Source: Paraburkholderia phytofirmans OLGA172 (lineage in GTDB: Bacteria > Pseudomonadota > Gammaproteobacteria > Burkholderiales > Burkholderiaceae). Taken from it: a stretch of 64,000 nt of DNA. The position numbers and the translations under genes were made by a program. Below, one piece after another: positions 19,583 through 29,295 of this stretch; position 1 is the first letter of the stretch; the number at the start of each line of letters is the position of its first letter. The stretch lies in contig NZ_CP014580.1 of assembly GCF_001634365.1 (NCBI RefSeq), positions 186,001-250,000 of the forward strand. Reading direction: 5' to 3'. Under the pieces are notes generated by a model, which saw nothing but the letters and a program-made list of their open reading frames with translations, did not search any database and was not told the DNA's origin.

Positions 19583-21043
19583 ATGAAGCTGACTTTTCTA
19601 GGTGCGGCAGAAACCGTCACCGGCTCGAGGTATCTGCTGGAGGGAGCCGGCCTTCGGGTGCTGATCGACTGCGGGCTTTTTCAGGGCACAAAGAATCTGC
19701 GCCTGCTTAACTGGAGCGCGTTCCCGGTTCCCGTCGAATCACTCGATGCCGTGATCCTGACGCATGCCCACCTGGATCACAGCGGTTATCTGCCAGTCCT
19801 CGCGCGGATGGGATATCGGGGACCCGTCTATTGCACCCGTGGCACCCGCGACCTGTGCGAAGTGTTGTTGCGCGACAGCGCCAAACTGCAGGAAGAAGAG
19901 GCTGCTTTCGCGAACCGGCATGGATTTTCGAAACATCATCCGGCGCTGCCGCTATACACGCTCGAAGACGCCGAAAAGGCGCTGCAGCTGCTCGTGCCAC
20001 GCGAGTTCGATGTCCCGAAGCAACTGAACGAGCAAGCGTGCTTCCGGCTGTTGCCGTCCGGGCACATTCTGGGCGCCGCCAGCGTCGTGGTGTGCATGGA
20101 AGGCAAGGTGATCGCCTTCTCGGGCGATGTTGGCCGTCCGAACGATCCGATCATGCGCGCGCCCATGCCGCTTGCGCACGCCGACTATCTGGTAGTCGAG
20201 TCCACCTACGGGGATCGTCTGCACGAGGCCGCCGATCCGGCCACCGAACTCGCCGACATCTTCGCGCGCACCTTCCAGCACGGTGGCGTGGTCGTGATTC
20301 CATGTTTCGCGGTCGGCCGTGCACAATCCATTCTTCACTACATCGCTCGCCTGAAGGCATCTGGCCGGATGGCCAATGTGCCGGTGTTTCTCGACAGCCC
20401 GATGGCGTCGAGCGTCACGCAGCTGTACCGGCATCATGTGGGCGAGCATCGCCTCACGATGACCGAAGCCAACGCGATCAGCAGCGCGGCCGAAATGGTG
20501 CGTACCGTCGACGAATCCAAAGCCGTCTCGGCCCGCCACGGTCCGATGGTAGTGATCGCCGGCAGCGGGATGGCAACGGGCGGTCGGGTCGTGCATCACC
20601 TGAAGGCGTTCGCACCCGATAGCCGCAATACGATCGCGCTGGTCGGCTATCAGGCGGCCGGCACACGTGGCGCCGCGCTTGCCGCCCATGTGCCCGAGAT
20701 CAAGATTCACGGCGGCTATGTGCCTGTGCGGGCTTCGGTCGTCACGCTATCGTCGCTGTCCGCGCATGCGGACTACCACGAACTAACAACATGGCTTCAC
20801 TCCATCTCAGTGCCGCCGGAGCGAACGTTCGTCACCCACGGCGAGCCTGCCGCCGCTGACGCGCTGCGGCGTCATATCGAAGAAACGCTTCACTGGCGCT
20901 GCGAGGTACCCACCTACCTCGAATCCGTTGAACTGCCCGGATCGGCGAGCGATGCAGACATTCATCCCTGCGCGGCAACGGCGATGTCCGACCCTGAAAT
21001 GGCTGATCCAGATCAATCGGCCAGCCGTCCCGAAGTGAGCTAA
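19583..21043 (+). CDS. Beta-CASP metallo-beta-lactamase-fold hydrolase (RNase-like)
   Basis: 486 aa. It has the metal motif H-A-H-L-D-H-S-G (about residues 61-68), then a beta-CASP insert with F-A-V-G-R-A-Q (about 240) and D-S-P-M-A, and the RMM part with S-G-M-A-T-G-G-R-V-V-H-H-L, S-A-H-A-D and T-H-G-E-P-A-A-A. This is the YsiA/CPSF-like class of RNA-processing zinc enzymes (CPSF73/Ysh1-related). It follows the 79-aa gene and precedes arcD by 33 bp. A nuclease in an arginine deiminase transcript is unusual but recurs near stress loci; its RNA target is unknown. Confidence 0.88.
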   Translation: MKLTFLGAAETVTGSRYLLEGAGLRVLIDCGLFQGTKNLRLLNWSAFPVPVESLDAVILTHAHLDHSGYLPVLARMGYRGPVYCTRGTRDLCEVLLRDSAKLQEEEAAFANRHGFSKHHPALPLYTLEDAEKALQLLVPREFDVPKQLNEQACFRLLPSGHILGAASVVVCMEGKVIAFSGDVGRPNDPIMRAPMPLAHADYLVVESTYGDRLHEAADPATELADIFARTFQHGGVVVIPCFAVGRAQSILHYIARLKASGRMANVPVFLDSPMASSVTQLYRHHVGEHRLTMTEANAISSAAEMVRTVDESKAVSARHGPMVVIAGSGMATGGRVVHHLKAFAPDSRNTIALVGYQAAGTRGAALAAHVPEIKIHGGYVPVRASVVTLSSLSAHADYHELTTWLHSISVPPERTFVTHGEPAAADALRRHIEETLHWRCEVPTYLESVELPGSASDADIHPCAATAMSDPEMADPDQSASRPEVS

Positions 21044-21076
21044 TCAACATATCTTGAAGAATAACGAGGGCATGTC

Positions 21077-22558
21077 ATGAAGAATCTAGCGGATTCATTG
21101 TCGGGACCACCTGTGTCCGGAGCGGCCACCCAGACGAAGGCCTCGACGGCGAAGCCCCTGCGGCTCGGCCTGCTGACGGCGCTTGTGATCGGGTCGATGA
21201 TCGGCAGCGGTGTGTTTTCACTGCCGCAGAACATGGCATCGGGCGCCGGTGCCGCCGCAGTGTTGATTGGTTGGCTGATTACCGGAGTGGGCATGTTGAT
21301 GCTCGCCTTCGTCTATCAGACCCTGACGACGCGAAAACCCGATCTCGACAACGGCATCTATGCGTATGCCCGCGCCAGTGCCGGCGAATTCGTCGGCTTC
21401 AACTCCGCATGGGGCTACTGGGTCAGCGCGTGGATCGGCAATGTCGGCTATCTCGTCATCGTGTTCGGCACACTCGGTTATTTCTTTCCGGTATTCGGCG
21501 ACGGCAACACACGCGCCGCGGTATTGGGCGCGTCGATCGTGCTTTGGATCATGCATGCGGTGATTCTGCGCGGCGTGCGCAGCGCGGCCGTTCTCAATGC
21601 GATCACTACGGTGGCCAAGGTCATTCCTTTGCTGCTGTTCATTCTGCTCGCGCTCGCGGCATTCAGAAGCCATATCTTCACGCAGGACTTCTGGGGCAGC
21701 CCGAAGCTCGGCAGCGTGTTCACGCAGGTCAAAAGCACGATGCTGATCACCGTATGGGTATTCATCGGCATCGAGGGGGCAAATGTGTTTTCGGCCCGCG
21801 CGCAACGTCGTCAGGATATTGGGCGCGCGACCCTCCTCGGTTTCACTGTGGTGTTGCTGTTGCTGATGGCGGTATCGCTGCTGTCGCTTGGCATCGTCTC
21901 GCAGAGCGATCTGGCCGCAATGAAGAACCCGTCGATGGCTGGCGTGCTCGACAAGGCCGTCGGCACCTGGGGAGCGGTGCTGATCAGCATCGGGCTGCTG
22001 GTGTCGGTAGGCGGTGCGCTGCTCGCGTGGACCTTGCTGGCTGCGGAAACGCTATTCACGCCCGCGAGCGGCGGCGTGATGCCGGCCTTCCTCGCCCGCG
22101 AAAACAGCCACGGCGTACCCGCCAATGCCCTTTGGGTGACGAACGGGCTCGTACAGCTGTTCCTGATCATCACGCTGGTGTCGAACGCGACGTATCAGGC
22201 GTTGATCTCGCTCGCGACCTCGATGATCCTGGTTCCTTATCTCTTCTCGGCTGTGTACGCGACCCGGATTGCCATGCGCGGCGACGGCTACGCGGTGACC
22301 GACACCGTCCGTGGCCGCGACATGCTGATCGGCGCGGTCGCAAGCGTCTACTGCTGCTGGCTGCTGTATGCAGCCGGCCCGAAGTATCTGCTGCTTTCCG
22401 CTCTGCTCTACGCACCTGGCGTCCTGCTGTATGGCTGGGCAAAACACGAACGCGGCGCACGTCTTTTCAAGCCCTTCGAAGCCATCATTCTGGCCGCGCT
22501 GATCGGACTCGCCGCAATCGCCGCCTGGCTGCTGTCAAGCGGCGCGTTAGGCCTGTAA
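21077..22558 (+). CDS. arcD: Arginine:ornithine antiporter
   Basis: 493 aa, about 12 membrane helices, APC superfamily. The start of the first helix has the family motif [12 protein letters not shown] (about residues 38-49), the substrate-binding glycine loop. It exchanges external arginine for ornithine without net energy cost and so feeds the arginine deiminase pathway encoded directly downstream. A large overlapping plus-strand frame (from 21271) is a shadow. GAGGG precedes the ATG. Confidence 0.92.
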   Translation: MKNLADSLSGPPVSGAATQTKASTAKPLRLGLLTALVIGSMIGSGVFSLPQNMASGAGAAAVLIGWLITGVGMLMLAFVYQTLTTRKPDLDNGIYAYARASAGEFVGFNSAWGYWVSAWIGNVGYLVIVFGTLGYFFPVFGDGNTRAAVLGASIVLWIMHAVILRGVRSAAVLNAITTVAKVIPLLLFILLALAAFRSHIFTQDFWGSPKLGSVFTQVKSTMLITVWVFIGIEGANVFSARAQRRQDIGRATLLGFTVVLLLLMAVSLLSLGIVSQSDLAAMKNPSMAGVLDKAVGTWGAVLISIGLLVSVGGALLAWTLLAAETLFTPASGGVMPAFLARENSHGVPANALWVTNGLVQLFLIITLVSNATYQALISLATSMILVPYLFSAVYATRIAMRGDGYAVTDTVRGRDMLIGAVASVYCCWLLYAAGPKYLLLSALLYAPGVLLYGWAKHERGARLFKPFEAIILAALIGLAAIAAWLLSSGALGL

Positions 22559-22587
22559 GCCGCCATTCCATTACAAGGAGAACCTCT

Positions 22588-23805
22588 ATGGCACTCGGCG
22601 TCATTTCCGAGGTCGGCACCTTGCGCAAGGTCATGGTCTGCCGGCCCGGGCTCGCCCAGGCGCGCCTGACCCCGGCCAATTGCCGCGAACTGCTGTTCGA
22701 CGATGTATTGTGGGTTTCGCAAGCCAAGACCGACCACTACGCGTTTGTCAGCGCGATGCAGGATCGCGGCATTGAAGTGCTCGATATGCATGACCTGCTC
22801 GCGGACATTCTGCAAGGCCAGGACGCACGCGACTGGGTACTCGAACGCAAGCTGTCGTCAGGCACTGTCGACCTGGAACTATCCGCGCAACTGCTGCCCT
22901 GGCTCAACGAGATGAAAGCCGACGAGCTCGCCAACCGGCTGATCGGCGGGATCGTGCGGGCCGAGCTGCCGTTTGAGCCCACGGGCTTGCTGGCGAAATG
23001 TACAGAGCCTGCCGGGTTTCTCCTTCCGCCGTTGCCCAATACGCTCTTTACCCGCGACAACAGTTGCTGGATCAACGACGGCGCCGTACTCGGCTCGATG
23101 TACTGGCCCGCGCGCCGCCAGGAAACGCTATTGAGCGCCGCGATCTACCGCTTTCATCCGCTTTTCAGCGGCGGCACGCGCATCTGGTGGGGCGGCCCTG
23201 ATGTCGATCACGGTGGCGCTACGCTGGAAGGCGGCGACGTCATGCCTTTATCGCGCGACGTCGTGCTGATTGGCATGGGTGAGCGCACGTCGCCGCAGGG
23301 CGTCGCACAACTCGCACGATCTCTTTTCGCACATGAATCGGTGAAACATGTAATCGCCGCGCAGTTGCCACGTTCGCGCGGCGCGATGCATCTCGATACG
23401 GTGCTGACCTTCTGCGACCGCGACCTGGTCACGATCTTTCCGGAAGTCGTCGATGGCATTCGCTGCACCAGCCTGCGCCCGTCGCAACGGCCACACACGC
23501 TCGATGTCCGGCCCGAGACCGCATCGTTTCTCGATGTCGTCGCCCAGGCGCTAGGTCTTAAAGAACTTCGCACCGTCGCCACCGGTGGCGACACATGGGA
23601 GGTCGAGCGCGAACAGTGGGACGACGGCAACAACGTGATCGCGCTCGCGCCAGGCGTCGTGGTGGCCTACAACCGCAACGTCTACACGAACACGCTACTG
23701 CGCAAAGCCGGTGTCGAAGTCATCACGATTCCGAGCGGGGAACTGGGGCGCGGGCGCGGCGGCGGACATTGCATGACCTGTCCGATCGAACGCGATCCCG
23801 TCTGA
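22588..23805 (+). CDS. arcA: Arginine deiminase
   Basis: 405 aa. It converts arginine to citrulline and ammonia. The active-site signature F-T-R-D (about residues 153-156), G-G-D near 215 and the C-terminal catalytic Cys395 in G-G-H-C-M-T-C-P are all present, and the length is normal. The frame is open far upstream across arcD; ATG 22588 is chosen from AAGGAG at 9 bases and the family start. It is 29 bp after arcD. Confidence 0.96.
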   Translation: MALGVISEVGTLRKVMVCRPGLAQARLTPANCRELLFDDVLWVSQAKTDHYAFVSAMQDRGIEVLDMHDLLADILQGQDARDWVLERKLSSGTVDLELSAQLLPWLNEMKADELANRLIGGIVRAELPFEPTGLLAKCTEPAGFLLPPLPNTLFTRDNSCWINDGAVLGSMYWPARRQETLLSAAIYRFHPLFSGGTRIWWGGPDVDHGGATLEGGDVMPLSRDVVLIGMGERTSPQGVAQLARSLFAHESVKHVIAAQLPRSRGAMHLDTVLTFCDRDLVTIFPEVVDGIRCTSLRPSQRPHTLDVRPETASFLDVVAQALGLKELRTVATGGDTWEVEREQWDDGNNVIALAPGVVVAYNRNVYTNTLLRKAGVEVITIPSGELGRGRGGGHCMTCPIERDPV

Positions 23806-23843
23806 CACTCCTCCTGCCTCCCATATTTCAAGGACCACACGCC

Positions 23844-24842
23844 ATGGCATTCAACCTGCGCAACCGCAGCCTGCTAAATATGCAGGACTTCACCCCGCGC
23901 GACATCCGTTTTCTCCTCGACCTCGCCGCCGAACTGAAGCGCGCCAAATACGCCGGCAACGAAGTCGCTCGGCTCAACGGCAAGAACATCGCGCTGATTT
24001 TCGAAAAGACCTCGACCCGCACGCGCTGTGCGTTCGAGGTTGCCGTGCACGACCAGGGCGGCCATGTCACCTACATCGATTCGGCGAGCTCGCAACTTGG
24101 CCGCAAGGAGTCGCTCAAAGACACCGCGCGCGTGCTCGGCCGGCTCTACGACGGGATTGAATATCGCGGCTTTCACCAGAGCGTCGTGGAGGATCTCGCG
24201 AAGTATTCGCATGTTCCCGTATGGAACGGCCTGACCGACGAATTCCATCCGACCCAGGTACTCGCGGACCTGCTGACGATGCAGGAATTTGGCGAAAAGC
24301 CACTGCACGAGCTGTCATTCTGCTATCTCGGCGACGCCCGCTTCAACATGGGCAATTCACTGCTGATCGGCGGCGTGCAGATGGGCATGGATGTGCGTAT
24401 TGCCGCGCCGCGCGAACTGTGGCCCCACGACGACCTTGTGGAACAGATGCGGCGCCTTGCGGAACGGACCGGCGCTCGCGTGACGATCGTCGACGATCCC
24501 CATGAGGCAGTGAGCGGCGCCGACTTTGTCTATACCGACGTATGGGTTTCGATGGGCGAGCCGGTGGAGGCCTGGGGGCCGCGCATCGAGCTCCTGCGGC
24601 CATACCAGGTCAATGCCGCGTTGATGAAAGCGACGGGCAAGCGGCGCACCCACTTCATGCATTGCCTACCCGCTTATCACAATCTGGAGACCGAAACCGG
24701 CCGGCAGATTCACGAGCACTTTGGTCTGTCCGAGCTCGAAGTCAGCGATGAAGTCTTCGAATCGAATGCGTCGATTGTGTTTTCGCAGGCTGAAAACCGC
24801 ATGCACACGATCAAGGCGGTACTCGTGGCGACACTTGCTTAA
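23844..24842 (+). CDS. arcB: Catabolic ornithine carbamoyltransferase
   Basis: 332 aa. It splits citrulline by phosphorolysis into ornithine and carbamoyl phosphate. The carbamoyl-phosphate site S-T-R-T-R is at residues 57-61, the ornithine region D-x-x-x-S-M-G-E at about 234, and H-C-L-P near 273. Its position between arcA and arcC marks it as the catabolic rather than the biosynthetic enzyme. AAGGACC lies ahead of the ATG, and the gap to arcA is 38 bp. The longer open frame (from 23595) overlaps arcA and is not used. Confidence 0.96.
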   Translation: MAFNLRNRSLLNMQDFTPRDIRFLLDLAAELKRAKYAGNEVARLNGKNIALIFEKTSTRTRCAFEVAVHDQGGHVTYIDSASSQLGRKESLKDTARVLGRLYDGIEYRGFHQSVVEDLAKYSHVPVWNGLTDEFHPTQVLADLLTMQEFGEKPLHELSFCYLGDARFNMGNSLLIGGVQMGMDVRIAAPRELWPHDDLVEQMRRLAERTGARVTIVDDPHEAVSGADFVYTDVWVSMGEPVEAWGPRIELLRPYQVNAALMKATGKRRTHFMHCLPAYHNLETETGRQIHEHFGLSELEVSDEVFESNASIVFSQAENRMHTIKAVLVATLA

Positions 24843-24851
24843 GGAACCATC

Positions 24852-25763
24852 ATGCGCATTCTGATCGCACTGGGCGGTAACGCGCTGCTTCGACGTGGCG
24901 AGCCGATGACGATGTCCCACCAGATCGCCAATATCCGTCGCGCCGCACAGCAGATCGCGCGGCTTGCCGACGGCAATCAATTGATCGTCGCGCACGGTAA
25001 TGGACCCCAGGTCGGCCTGCTGGCGTTGCAGGCCGCCGCCGCGGGTGCGGCTGGTGCGGCGCCGCTGGATGTGCTCGACGCCGAGTCGGAAGGCATGATC
25101 GGTTATCTGCTCGAGCAGGAACTGGCTAATGCCTTGCCGCCCCAACGGCAGGTGGCGACGCTGCTGACGCGCGTCGAGGTCGACGCCGGTGACCCGGCTT
25201 TTACTCACCCCACCAAACCAATCGGTCCCGTTTACACAGAGGCGGAGGCCAAGCGTCTGGTCATCAGCAAAGGCTGGAGCGTCGATCAGGACGGCGATGA
25301 TTTCCGCCGCGTCGTCGCGTCGCCGAAACCGCGACGCATCGTGGCGCTTCAGCCCATTCACTGGTTGCTCGACCACGATACCGTTGTGATCGCAGCCGGG
25401 GGCGGTGGAATTCCGGTCACGGTCGGAACCGATGGGCGGACTCGCTGCGGCGTCGAGGCCGTAATCGACAAGGATCTGTGCAGCGCGCTGCTTGCAGCGG
25501 ACGTGGACGCCGATCTGCTGCTGATCGCGACCGACGTGGACGCAGTCTATGCCGACTGGCACACGCCCTGCGAAAGCGTGCTGAGCGAGGTATCGGTGGC
25601 GGGACTTCGCTCGATGTCTTTCCCTGCCGGCTCAATGGGGCCGAAGGTCGAGGCTGCGTGCGAGTTCGTCTCACGCACTGGCCGGCCGGCAGTCATCGGC
25701 TCGCTCGACCGCATCGAGCAGATGGCAAACGGTACGGCAGGTACGCGTGTCGTGCGCGCGTAA
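24852..25763 (+). CDS. arcC: Carbamate kinase
   Basis: 303 aa. It transfers phosphate from carbamoyl phosphate to ADP, giving one ATP per arginine. The N-terminal A-L-G-G-N-A-L (about residues 6-12), A-H-G-N-G-P-Q-V-G (about 44-52) and the central A-A-G-G-G-G-I-P-V (about 180-188) are typical of the amino-acid kinase fold. It starts 9 bp after arcB and ends the pathway. Just beyond its stop lies the fabI relic. Confidence 0.96.
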   Translation: MRILIALGGNALLRRGEPMTMSHQIANIRRAAQQIARLADGNQLIVAHGNGPQVGLLALQAAAAGAAGAAPLDVLDAESEGMIGYLLEQELANALPPQRQVATLLTRVEVDAGDPAFTHPTKPIGPVYTEAEAKRLVISKGWSVDQDGDDFRRVVASPKPRRIVALQPIHWLLDHDTVVIAAGGGGIPVTVGTDGRTRCGVEAVIDKDLCSALLAADVDADLLLIATDVDAVYADWHTPCESVLSEVSVAGLRSMSFPAGSMGPKVEAACEFVSRTGRPAVIGSLDRIEQMANGTAGTRVVRA

Positions 25764-25788
25764 AGAGCGTTCGGCGATCGGTTAGCTC

Positions 25789-26039
25789 GTGATGGGACCG
25801 GTGAAGGCCGCGCTCGAGTCGAGCGTCCGCTATCTCGCCGCCGGTGCGCTGAAAACAAGAGCCGCATCGGGTATCGACCACTTCAACGCGTTGCTTTCGA
25901 GATGCAGCGCGCGCCCGCGCAGCATCTCGTCACGATCGAGGAAATCGGCTGGATCACCGCCGTTCTCGCGAGCGACGCAGGCATGCTGTTGATTGGCTCG
26001 ACCGTCTACACGGACGCGGGTTTTCATGGCATGGCCTGA
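25789..26039 (+). pseudogene. Relic of an enoyl-ACP reductase (fabI-type) gene
   Basis: Only the 3' third of a FabI-like gene can be read. The first frame gives M-G-P-V-K-A-A-L-E-S-S-V-R-Y-L-A-A, jumps across about 14 missing residues, and continues L-K-T-R-A-A-S-G-I-D-H-F-N-A-L-L. A frameshift near 25900 then moves to a frame reading R-A-P-A-Q-H-L-V-T-I-E-E-I-G-W...L-A-S-D-A...V-Y-T-D-A-G-F-H-G-M-A before TGA at 26037-26039. All of these are FabI C-terminal landmarks. The catalytic Tyr part is missing, so the copy is dead. It lies between arcC and the USP operon. Confidence 0.72.
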
Positions 26040-26091
26040 GCACGGATTGCCGTCGGCGCATCCAGATGAAGTCTCGCGCGCTACCGCGCCG

Positions 26092-26105
26092 TTGATCTGA
26101 ATCAA
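26092..26105. promoter_or_regulatory. Perfect FNR box TTGATCTGAATCAA
   Basis: Exact consensus, 74 bp upstream of the first gene of the three-USP operon; a clear candidate activator site. Confidence 0.8.
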
Positions 26106-26178
26106 TGTCAGCGACTACCTGGCTCCTAGACTCAGATCACGCGTTCATACGCCACTCACCCACTTCTGGAGCGTTGCA

Positions 26179-27015
26179 ATGACCTACAAGACCATCGTCG
26201 TTCACCTGGATACGAGTGAGCGCGCGCACCCCAGGCTCGAACTCGCGCTGCGGCTCGCCAAGCAATTCGATGCCCATCTGACCGGCGTGTTTGCCGTGTT
26301 CTCGCCCGATCCGCGCTCGCTCTACGTGATGGCCGGAACCGCCGAATACTACGCTACGCACGAACAGCTGCGCGAAGAACGCCGCGGCGCGCTCGAACGG
26401 CTCTTTCATGCGGAGCTGAGCCGGGCCGAGGTTGCCGGCGAGTGGATCACCGCCGACGCCCCGGCCAGCCTCGCCGTGCCGCATCGCGGCCGGTGCGCCG
26501 ATCTGATCATCGCCAGCCAGGATGATCCTGGCGATCCGGAATCGTACGTCGGCGATTTTTTTCCTGAAAACCTGATCATGTCCGCTGGCCGGCCGGTGTT
26601 GCTGGTGCCGTACGCCAGCAACGTCACGTCGCCCGGTGCGCACGTGATGGTCGGCTGGGACGGCAGCCGCGAAGCCACCCGTGCGGTACACGATGCGCTG
26701 CCGTTCATGCGCGCGGCGAAGACCTCCACGATCGTCACAATCAACGGCGCGCGTGACGAGCCGCGCCCGCGCATTCCGGGCGCGGACATCGCGACGCTCA
26801 TCGCGCGGCACGGCGTCAACGTCGAGGTCAAGGATATCGAATCCTACACGGACGCGTCCATCGGCGAGGCGCTGTTGTCGCAGGCATCCGCGATCGGCGC
26901 AGATCTGCTCGTGATGGGTGCGTACGGGCACGCTCGCTGGCAGGAACTGGTGATGGGCGGAGCGACCCGCACGATCCTCAAATCGATGACCGTGCCGGTA
27001 CTGATGTCACATTGA
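26179..27015 (+). CDS. Tandem universal stress protein
   Basis: 278 aa with two Usp halves (about residues 1-145 and 155-278). The second half ends G-A-Y-G-H-A-R-W-Q-E-L-V-M-G-G-A-T-R-T-I-L, the degenerate nucleotide motif seen in UspE-like tandem proteins, rather than G-x2-G-x9-G-S. GGAG lies ahead of the ATG. It opens a three-gene USP operon with a perfect FNR box 74 bp upstream. A related tandem USP is the third gene of the operon. Confidence 0.9.
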   Translation: MTYKTIVVHLDTSERAHPRLELALRLAKQFDAHLTGVFAVFSPDPRSLYVMAGTAEYYATHEQLREERRGALERLFHAELSRAEVAGEWITADAPASLAVPHRGRCADLIIASQDDPGDPESYVGDFFPENLIMSAGRPVLLVPYASNVTSPGAHVMVGWDGSREATRAVHDALPFMRAAKTSTIVTINGARDEPRPRIPGADIATLIARHGVNVEVKDIESYTDASIGEALLSQASAIGADLLVMGAYGHARWQELVMGGATRTILKSMTVPVLMSH

Positions 27016-27057
27016 TGAACCGAGGCTTCGAGTCAGGTCCATTCAGGAGAGTTCACC

Positions 27058-27561
27058 ATGTATCAACAGATTCTGGTTGCCGTCGACGGCAGTGAAACGT
27101 CCGCGCGTGCCCTTGACGCAGCATTGCAACTCGCGCGCGATGCCGGCGCAAAACTACAACCCCTTTTTGTCGTTGACGTCCCCATGCTGGTATATGACAC
27201 GCCCGGTTCCGACCTGACCCATGCCCGCAATGCACTATTGGAGCGAGGCGAAAATGTGATCAAAGACGCAGTCGCGCGCATGAAGCGGGCCGGCGTGCAG
27301 GGCACGCCGCGCATCGTCGAAACCGACCTGGCGGGCGACGACATCGCGCATTGCATACTGCGCGCGGCAAACGATTTCAAGGCCTGCCTGGTGGTAATGG
27401 GCACGCACGGGCGACGGGGCTTCCAGCGACTGGTGCTCGGCAGTGTGGCCGAACGTTTTCTGCGCATCTCGCAGTGCCCGGTGCTAATGATCCCGGCGCA
27501 CAGCGCCAAACCTTCGGCAAACGGCGCGCAGACAGTCGAATCAATCAAGGAGCCGTCATGA
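27058..27561 (+). CDS. Universal stress protein (single domain)
   Basis: 167 aa. It begins M-Y-Q-Q-I-L-V-A-V-D-G-S-E-T-S and carries the complete ATP-binding signature G-T-H-G-R-R-G-F-Q-R-L-V-L-G-S-V-A-E near residues 119-136. AGGAGA precedes the ATG, 42 bp after the first USP. Its stop overlaps the start of the third USP (ATGA), so the two are translationally coupled. Confidence 0.92.
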   Translation: MYQQILVAVDGSETSARALDAALQLARDAGAKLQPLFVVDVPMLVYDTPGSDLTHARNALLERGENVIKDAVARMKRAGVQGTPRIVETDLAGDDIAHCILRAANDFKACLVVMGTHGRRGFQRLVLGSVAERFLRISQCPVLMIPAHSAKPSANGAQTVESIKEPS

Positions 27562-28385
27562 CCTGCAAAACCCTACTGGTGCATCTCGACGACAGCACCC
27601 TTAGCGCCGCGCGGACCGAATTCGCACTTGAACTGGCCGGCCGGCACGACGCGCATCTGATCGGCCTGTATGTGGTTTGTCAGGATCTGACACAGCCGAT
27701 GTTTCTTCACGGCGAACGCGCATGGGTCGCGGCTCTCGAAGCGCAACGCCATGCCAATCTCGAAAGCGCGCAAGCGCGTTTCATGGCGGCAGGCGAACGA
27801 GCCGGGCGCAGCGTGGAATGGCGGGCACCGGGCGGGCCTGCGGTGGAAACGGCGGTCCTGCACACACGCCATGCCGACCTCCTGATCCTCGGTCAGTATG
27901 ATCCCGACGACCCTTCGTCCTATATCGCACACCATTTTGTCGAGGACGTGCTGATGAGCTCAGGCCGCCCCGCCATTGTGCTGCCCTATGCCGGGACTGT
28001 CCGTTCGTTTGCCGAAAACGTGCTGATCGCGTGGGACGGCGGCCGCGAGAGCGCCCGGGCCATGGCCGATGCGTTGCCGGTGATCAAACGCGCGAAATTC
28101 GTCACCGTGATGACCGTGCAGCGACACCAGGGTAACGAAGCGCCAGCTGGCATCGACGTCGCCGGCTGGCTCGAACGGCACGGCATCCAGGCGGGATTTT
28201 CGGCCGTGCCCAAGGTGGTCGGCGTCCCTACAGGCGCAATGCTGCTGAACATGGTTGCCGATCGTCATATCGATCTGCTGGTGATGGGCGCGTACGGACA
28301 TGCACGCGCACAGGAACTGCTGGTCGGCGGCGTCACACGGACCCTGCTTGAGTTGATGACCGTGCCGGTGCTGATGTCGCATTGA
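27558..28385 (+). CDS. Tandem universal stress protein
   Basis: 275 aa, two Usp halves, closely similar in plan to the protein at 26179-27015: both begin M-T-x-K-T-x-x-V-H-L-D and end G-A-Y-G-H-A-R-x-Q-E-L-x-x-G-G-x-T-R-T-x-L...V-P-V-L-M-S-H. This suggests duplication inside the operon. The start overlaps the previous stop by 4 bp, so the longer frame from 27351 is rejected. A strong terminator follows about 45 bp after its stop. Confidence 0.9.
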   Translation: MTCKTLLVHLDDSTLSAARTEFALELAGRHDAHLIGLYVVCQDLTQPMFLHGERAWVAALEAQRHANLESAQARFMAAGERAGRSVEWRAPGGPAVETAVLHTRHADLLILGQYDPDDPSSYIAHHFVEDVLMSSGRPAIVLPYAGTVRSFAENVLIAWDGGRESARAMADALPVIKRAKFVTVMTVQRHQGNEAPAGIDVAGWLERHGIQAGFSAVPKVVGVPTGAMLLNMVADRHIDLLVMGAYGHARAQELLVGGVTRTLLELMTVPVLMSH

Positions 28386-28430
28386 TCTGACAAGTCACGA
28401 ATTGCGCGAAAAAAGCCCTCGTGCAAATTA

Positions 28431-28461
28431 AAGCGCCCGGTTTTCAGGGCGCTTCTTTTTT
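28431..28461 (+). terminator. Rho-independent terminator of the USP operon
   Basis: Perfect 8-bp arms AAGCGCCC and GGGCGCTT with an 8-base loop, followed by a run of six T after one C. It lies 46 bp after the last USP stop. Confidence 0.85.
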
Positions 28462-28496
28462 GGGCCTCGGTTTCCCGGGCGCGCCCCCCCGCCCGA

Positions 28497-28973
28497 TTAC
28501 AGGTACGACGGTATTTCGTCCATGTCCCGTTCGCGTCGGACCAGCAGAACGGGCATCCCGGCACGCCGTAAAAATGCTTCGGCGACACTACCGAGCAACA
28601 CCCGCCCGATGCCATGACGCCCATGCGTGCCCATTACAACGAGATCGGTTTCACACTCTTCTGCGACGCGGCAGAGGACCGTGACGATGTCTTCGCCATA
28701 CGCGTCAATCGTCCGGGTTATTCCGCGCACGTTGCACTGTTCGAAGAGCGCGCGAGCGTCTTCGAGCGTCGCCATCGCTGCTTCAGCGGCCGCTGTACCG
28801 GTTGCCTGCTCCTCGACCAATCCCGTTCCTACGTCGACCATTTGCGCAGCATGTTCGGCGACAAATATCACCACCACCGTCGCCTGTGCGGCTTGGGCGA
28901 TTTTCAGCGCTTCTTCGAGCGCGAGTTTCGCGGCCTGTCTGCCGTCGATTGCTACGAGAATCCGTCTGTATAT
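28497..28973 (-). CDS. Universal stress protein with an ATA in the start position
   Basis: 158 aa if read from ATA at 28971-28973: (I/M)-Y-R-R-I-L-V-A-I-D-G-R-Q, ending with the intact ATP signature G-T-H-G-R-H-G-I-G-R-V-L-L-G-S-V-A-E. AAGGAGGAGG stands about 5 bases ahead of the ATA, exactly where ATG should be, since related USPs begin M-Y-x-x-I-L-V-A. No in-frame ATG, GTG or TTG lies nearby; upstream the frame stays open to an ATG at 29465 but that stretch is not USP-like. Either ATA initiates weakly or the gene has lost its start codon. The body is intact. Confidence 0.75.
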   Translation of the reverse strand: MYRRILVAIDGRQAAKLALEEALKIAQAAQATVVVIFVAEHAAQMVDVGTGLVEEQATGTAAAEAAMATLEDARALFEQCNVRGITRTIDAYGEDIVTVLCRVAEECETDLVVMGTHGRHGIGRVLLGSVAEAFLRRAGMPVLLVRRERDMDEIPSYL

Positions 28974-29295
28974 GACCTCCTCCTTGAATTCGCACCCGTC
29001 CCGAACGGGCGTGGTGATCAGGCGGCGACGAGCTTTCAGTCTGCGGTTCGCAGATCGGAATGCGCTTGACGATGACCAAGCGCCAACGGCTCGCTGTCTG
29101 CACACATTCGTGTACGGCGCGGCTCCCATGGTGAGTTGGCTGCATACTGGCACGATCCGTGCAAACCGCGCACAATAGGCAGCGCACGCGTTATGCCGGT
29201 TGGTCGCAATTAAAGAAAATATTAGTGACTTTCCCTGATCCGCGCCTGCGCCATCAGCCAGCGCTGCGGATTGCCCACCATCCAATGAGGCGCAC
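28974..29295. other. Divergent region between a USP and the CHASE kinase
   Basis: About 320 bp. It holds a weak FNR-like site near 29062-29075 (TTGACGATGACCAA, two mismatches) about 90 bp upstream of the USP. Nothing else is recognisable. Confidence 0.4.

Noticed and set aside
21271..22587. Plus-strand frame running into arcA from within arcD
   Set aside because: It is out of frame with arcD, encodes an Arg-rich sequence of no family, and arcA has its own start and ribosome site.
28614..29069. Plus-strand frames opposite the ATA-start USP
   Set aside because: Antisense shadows; the minus strand carries a complete Usp domain.
29062..29075. TTGACGATGACCAA as an FNR box
   Set aside because: Two mismatches including the core of one half-site; mentioned only as a weak site.
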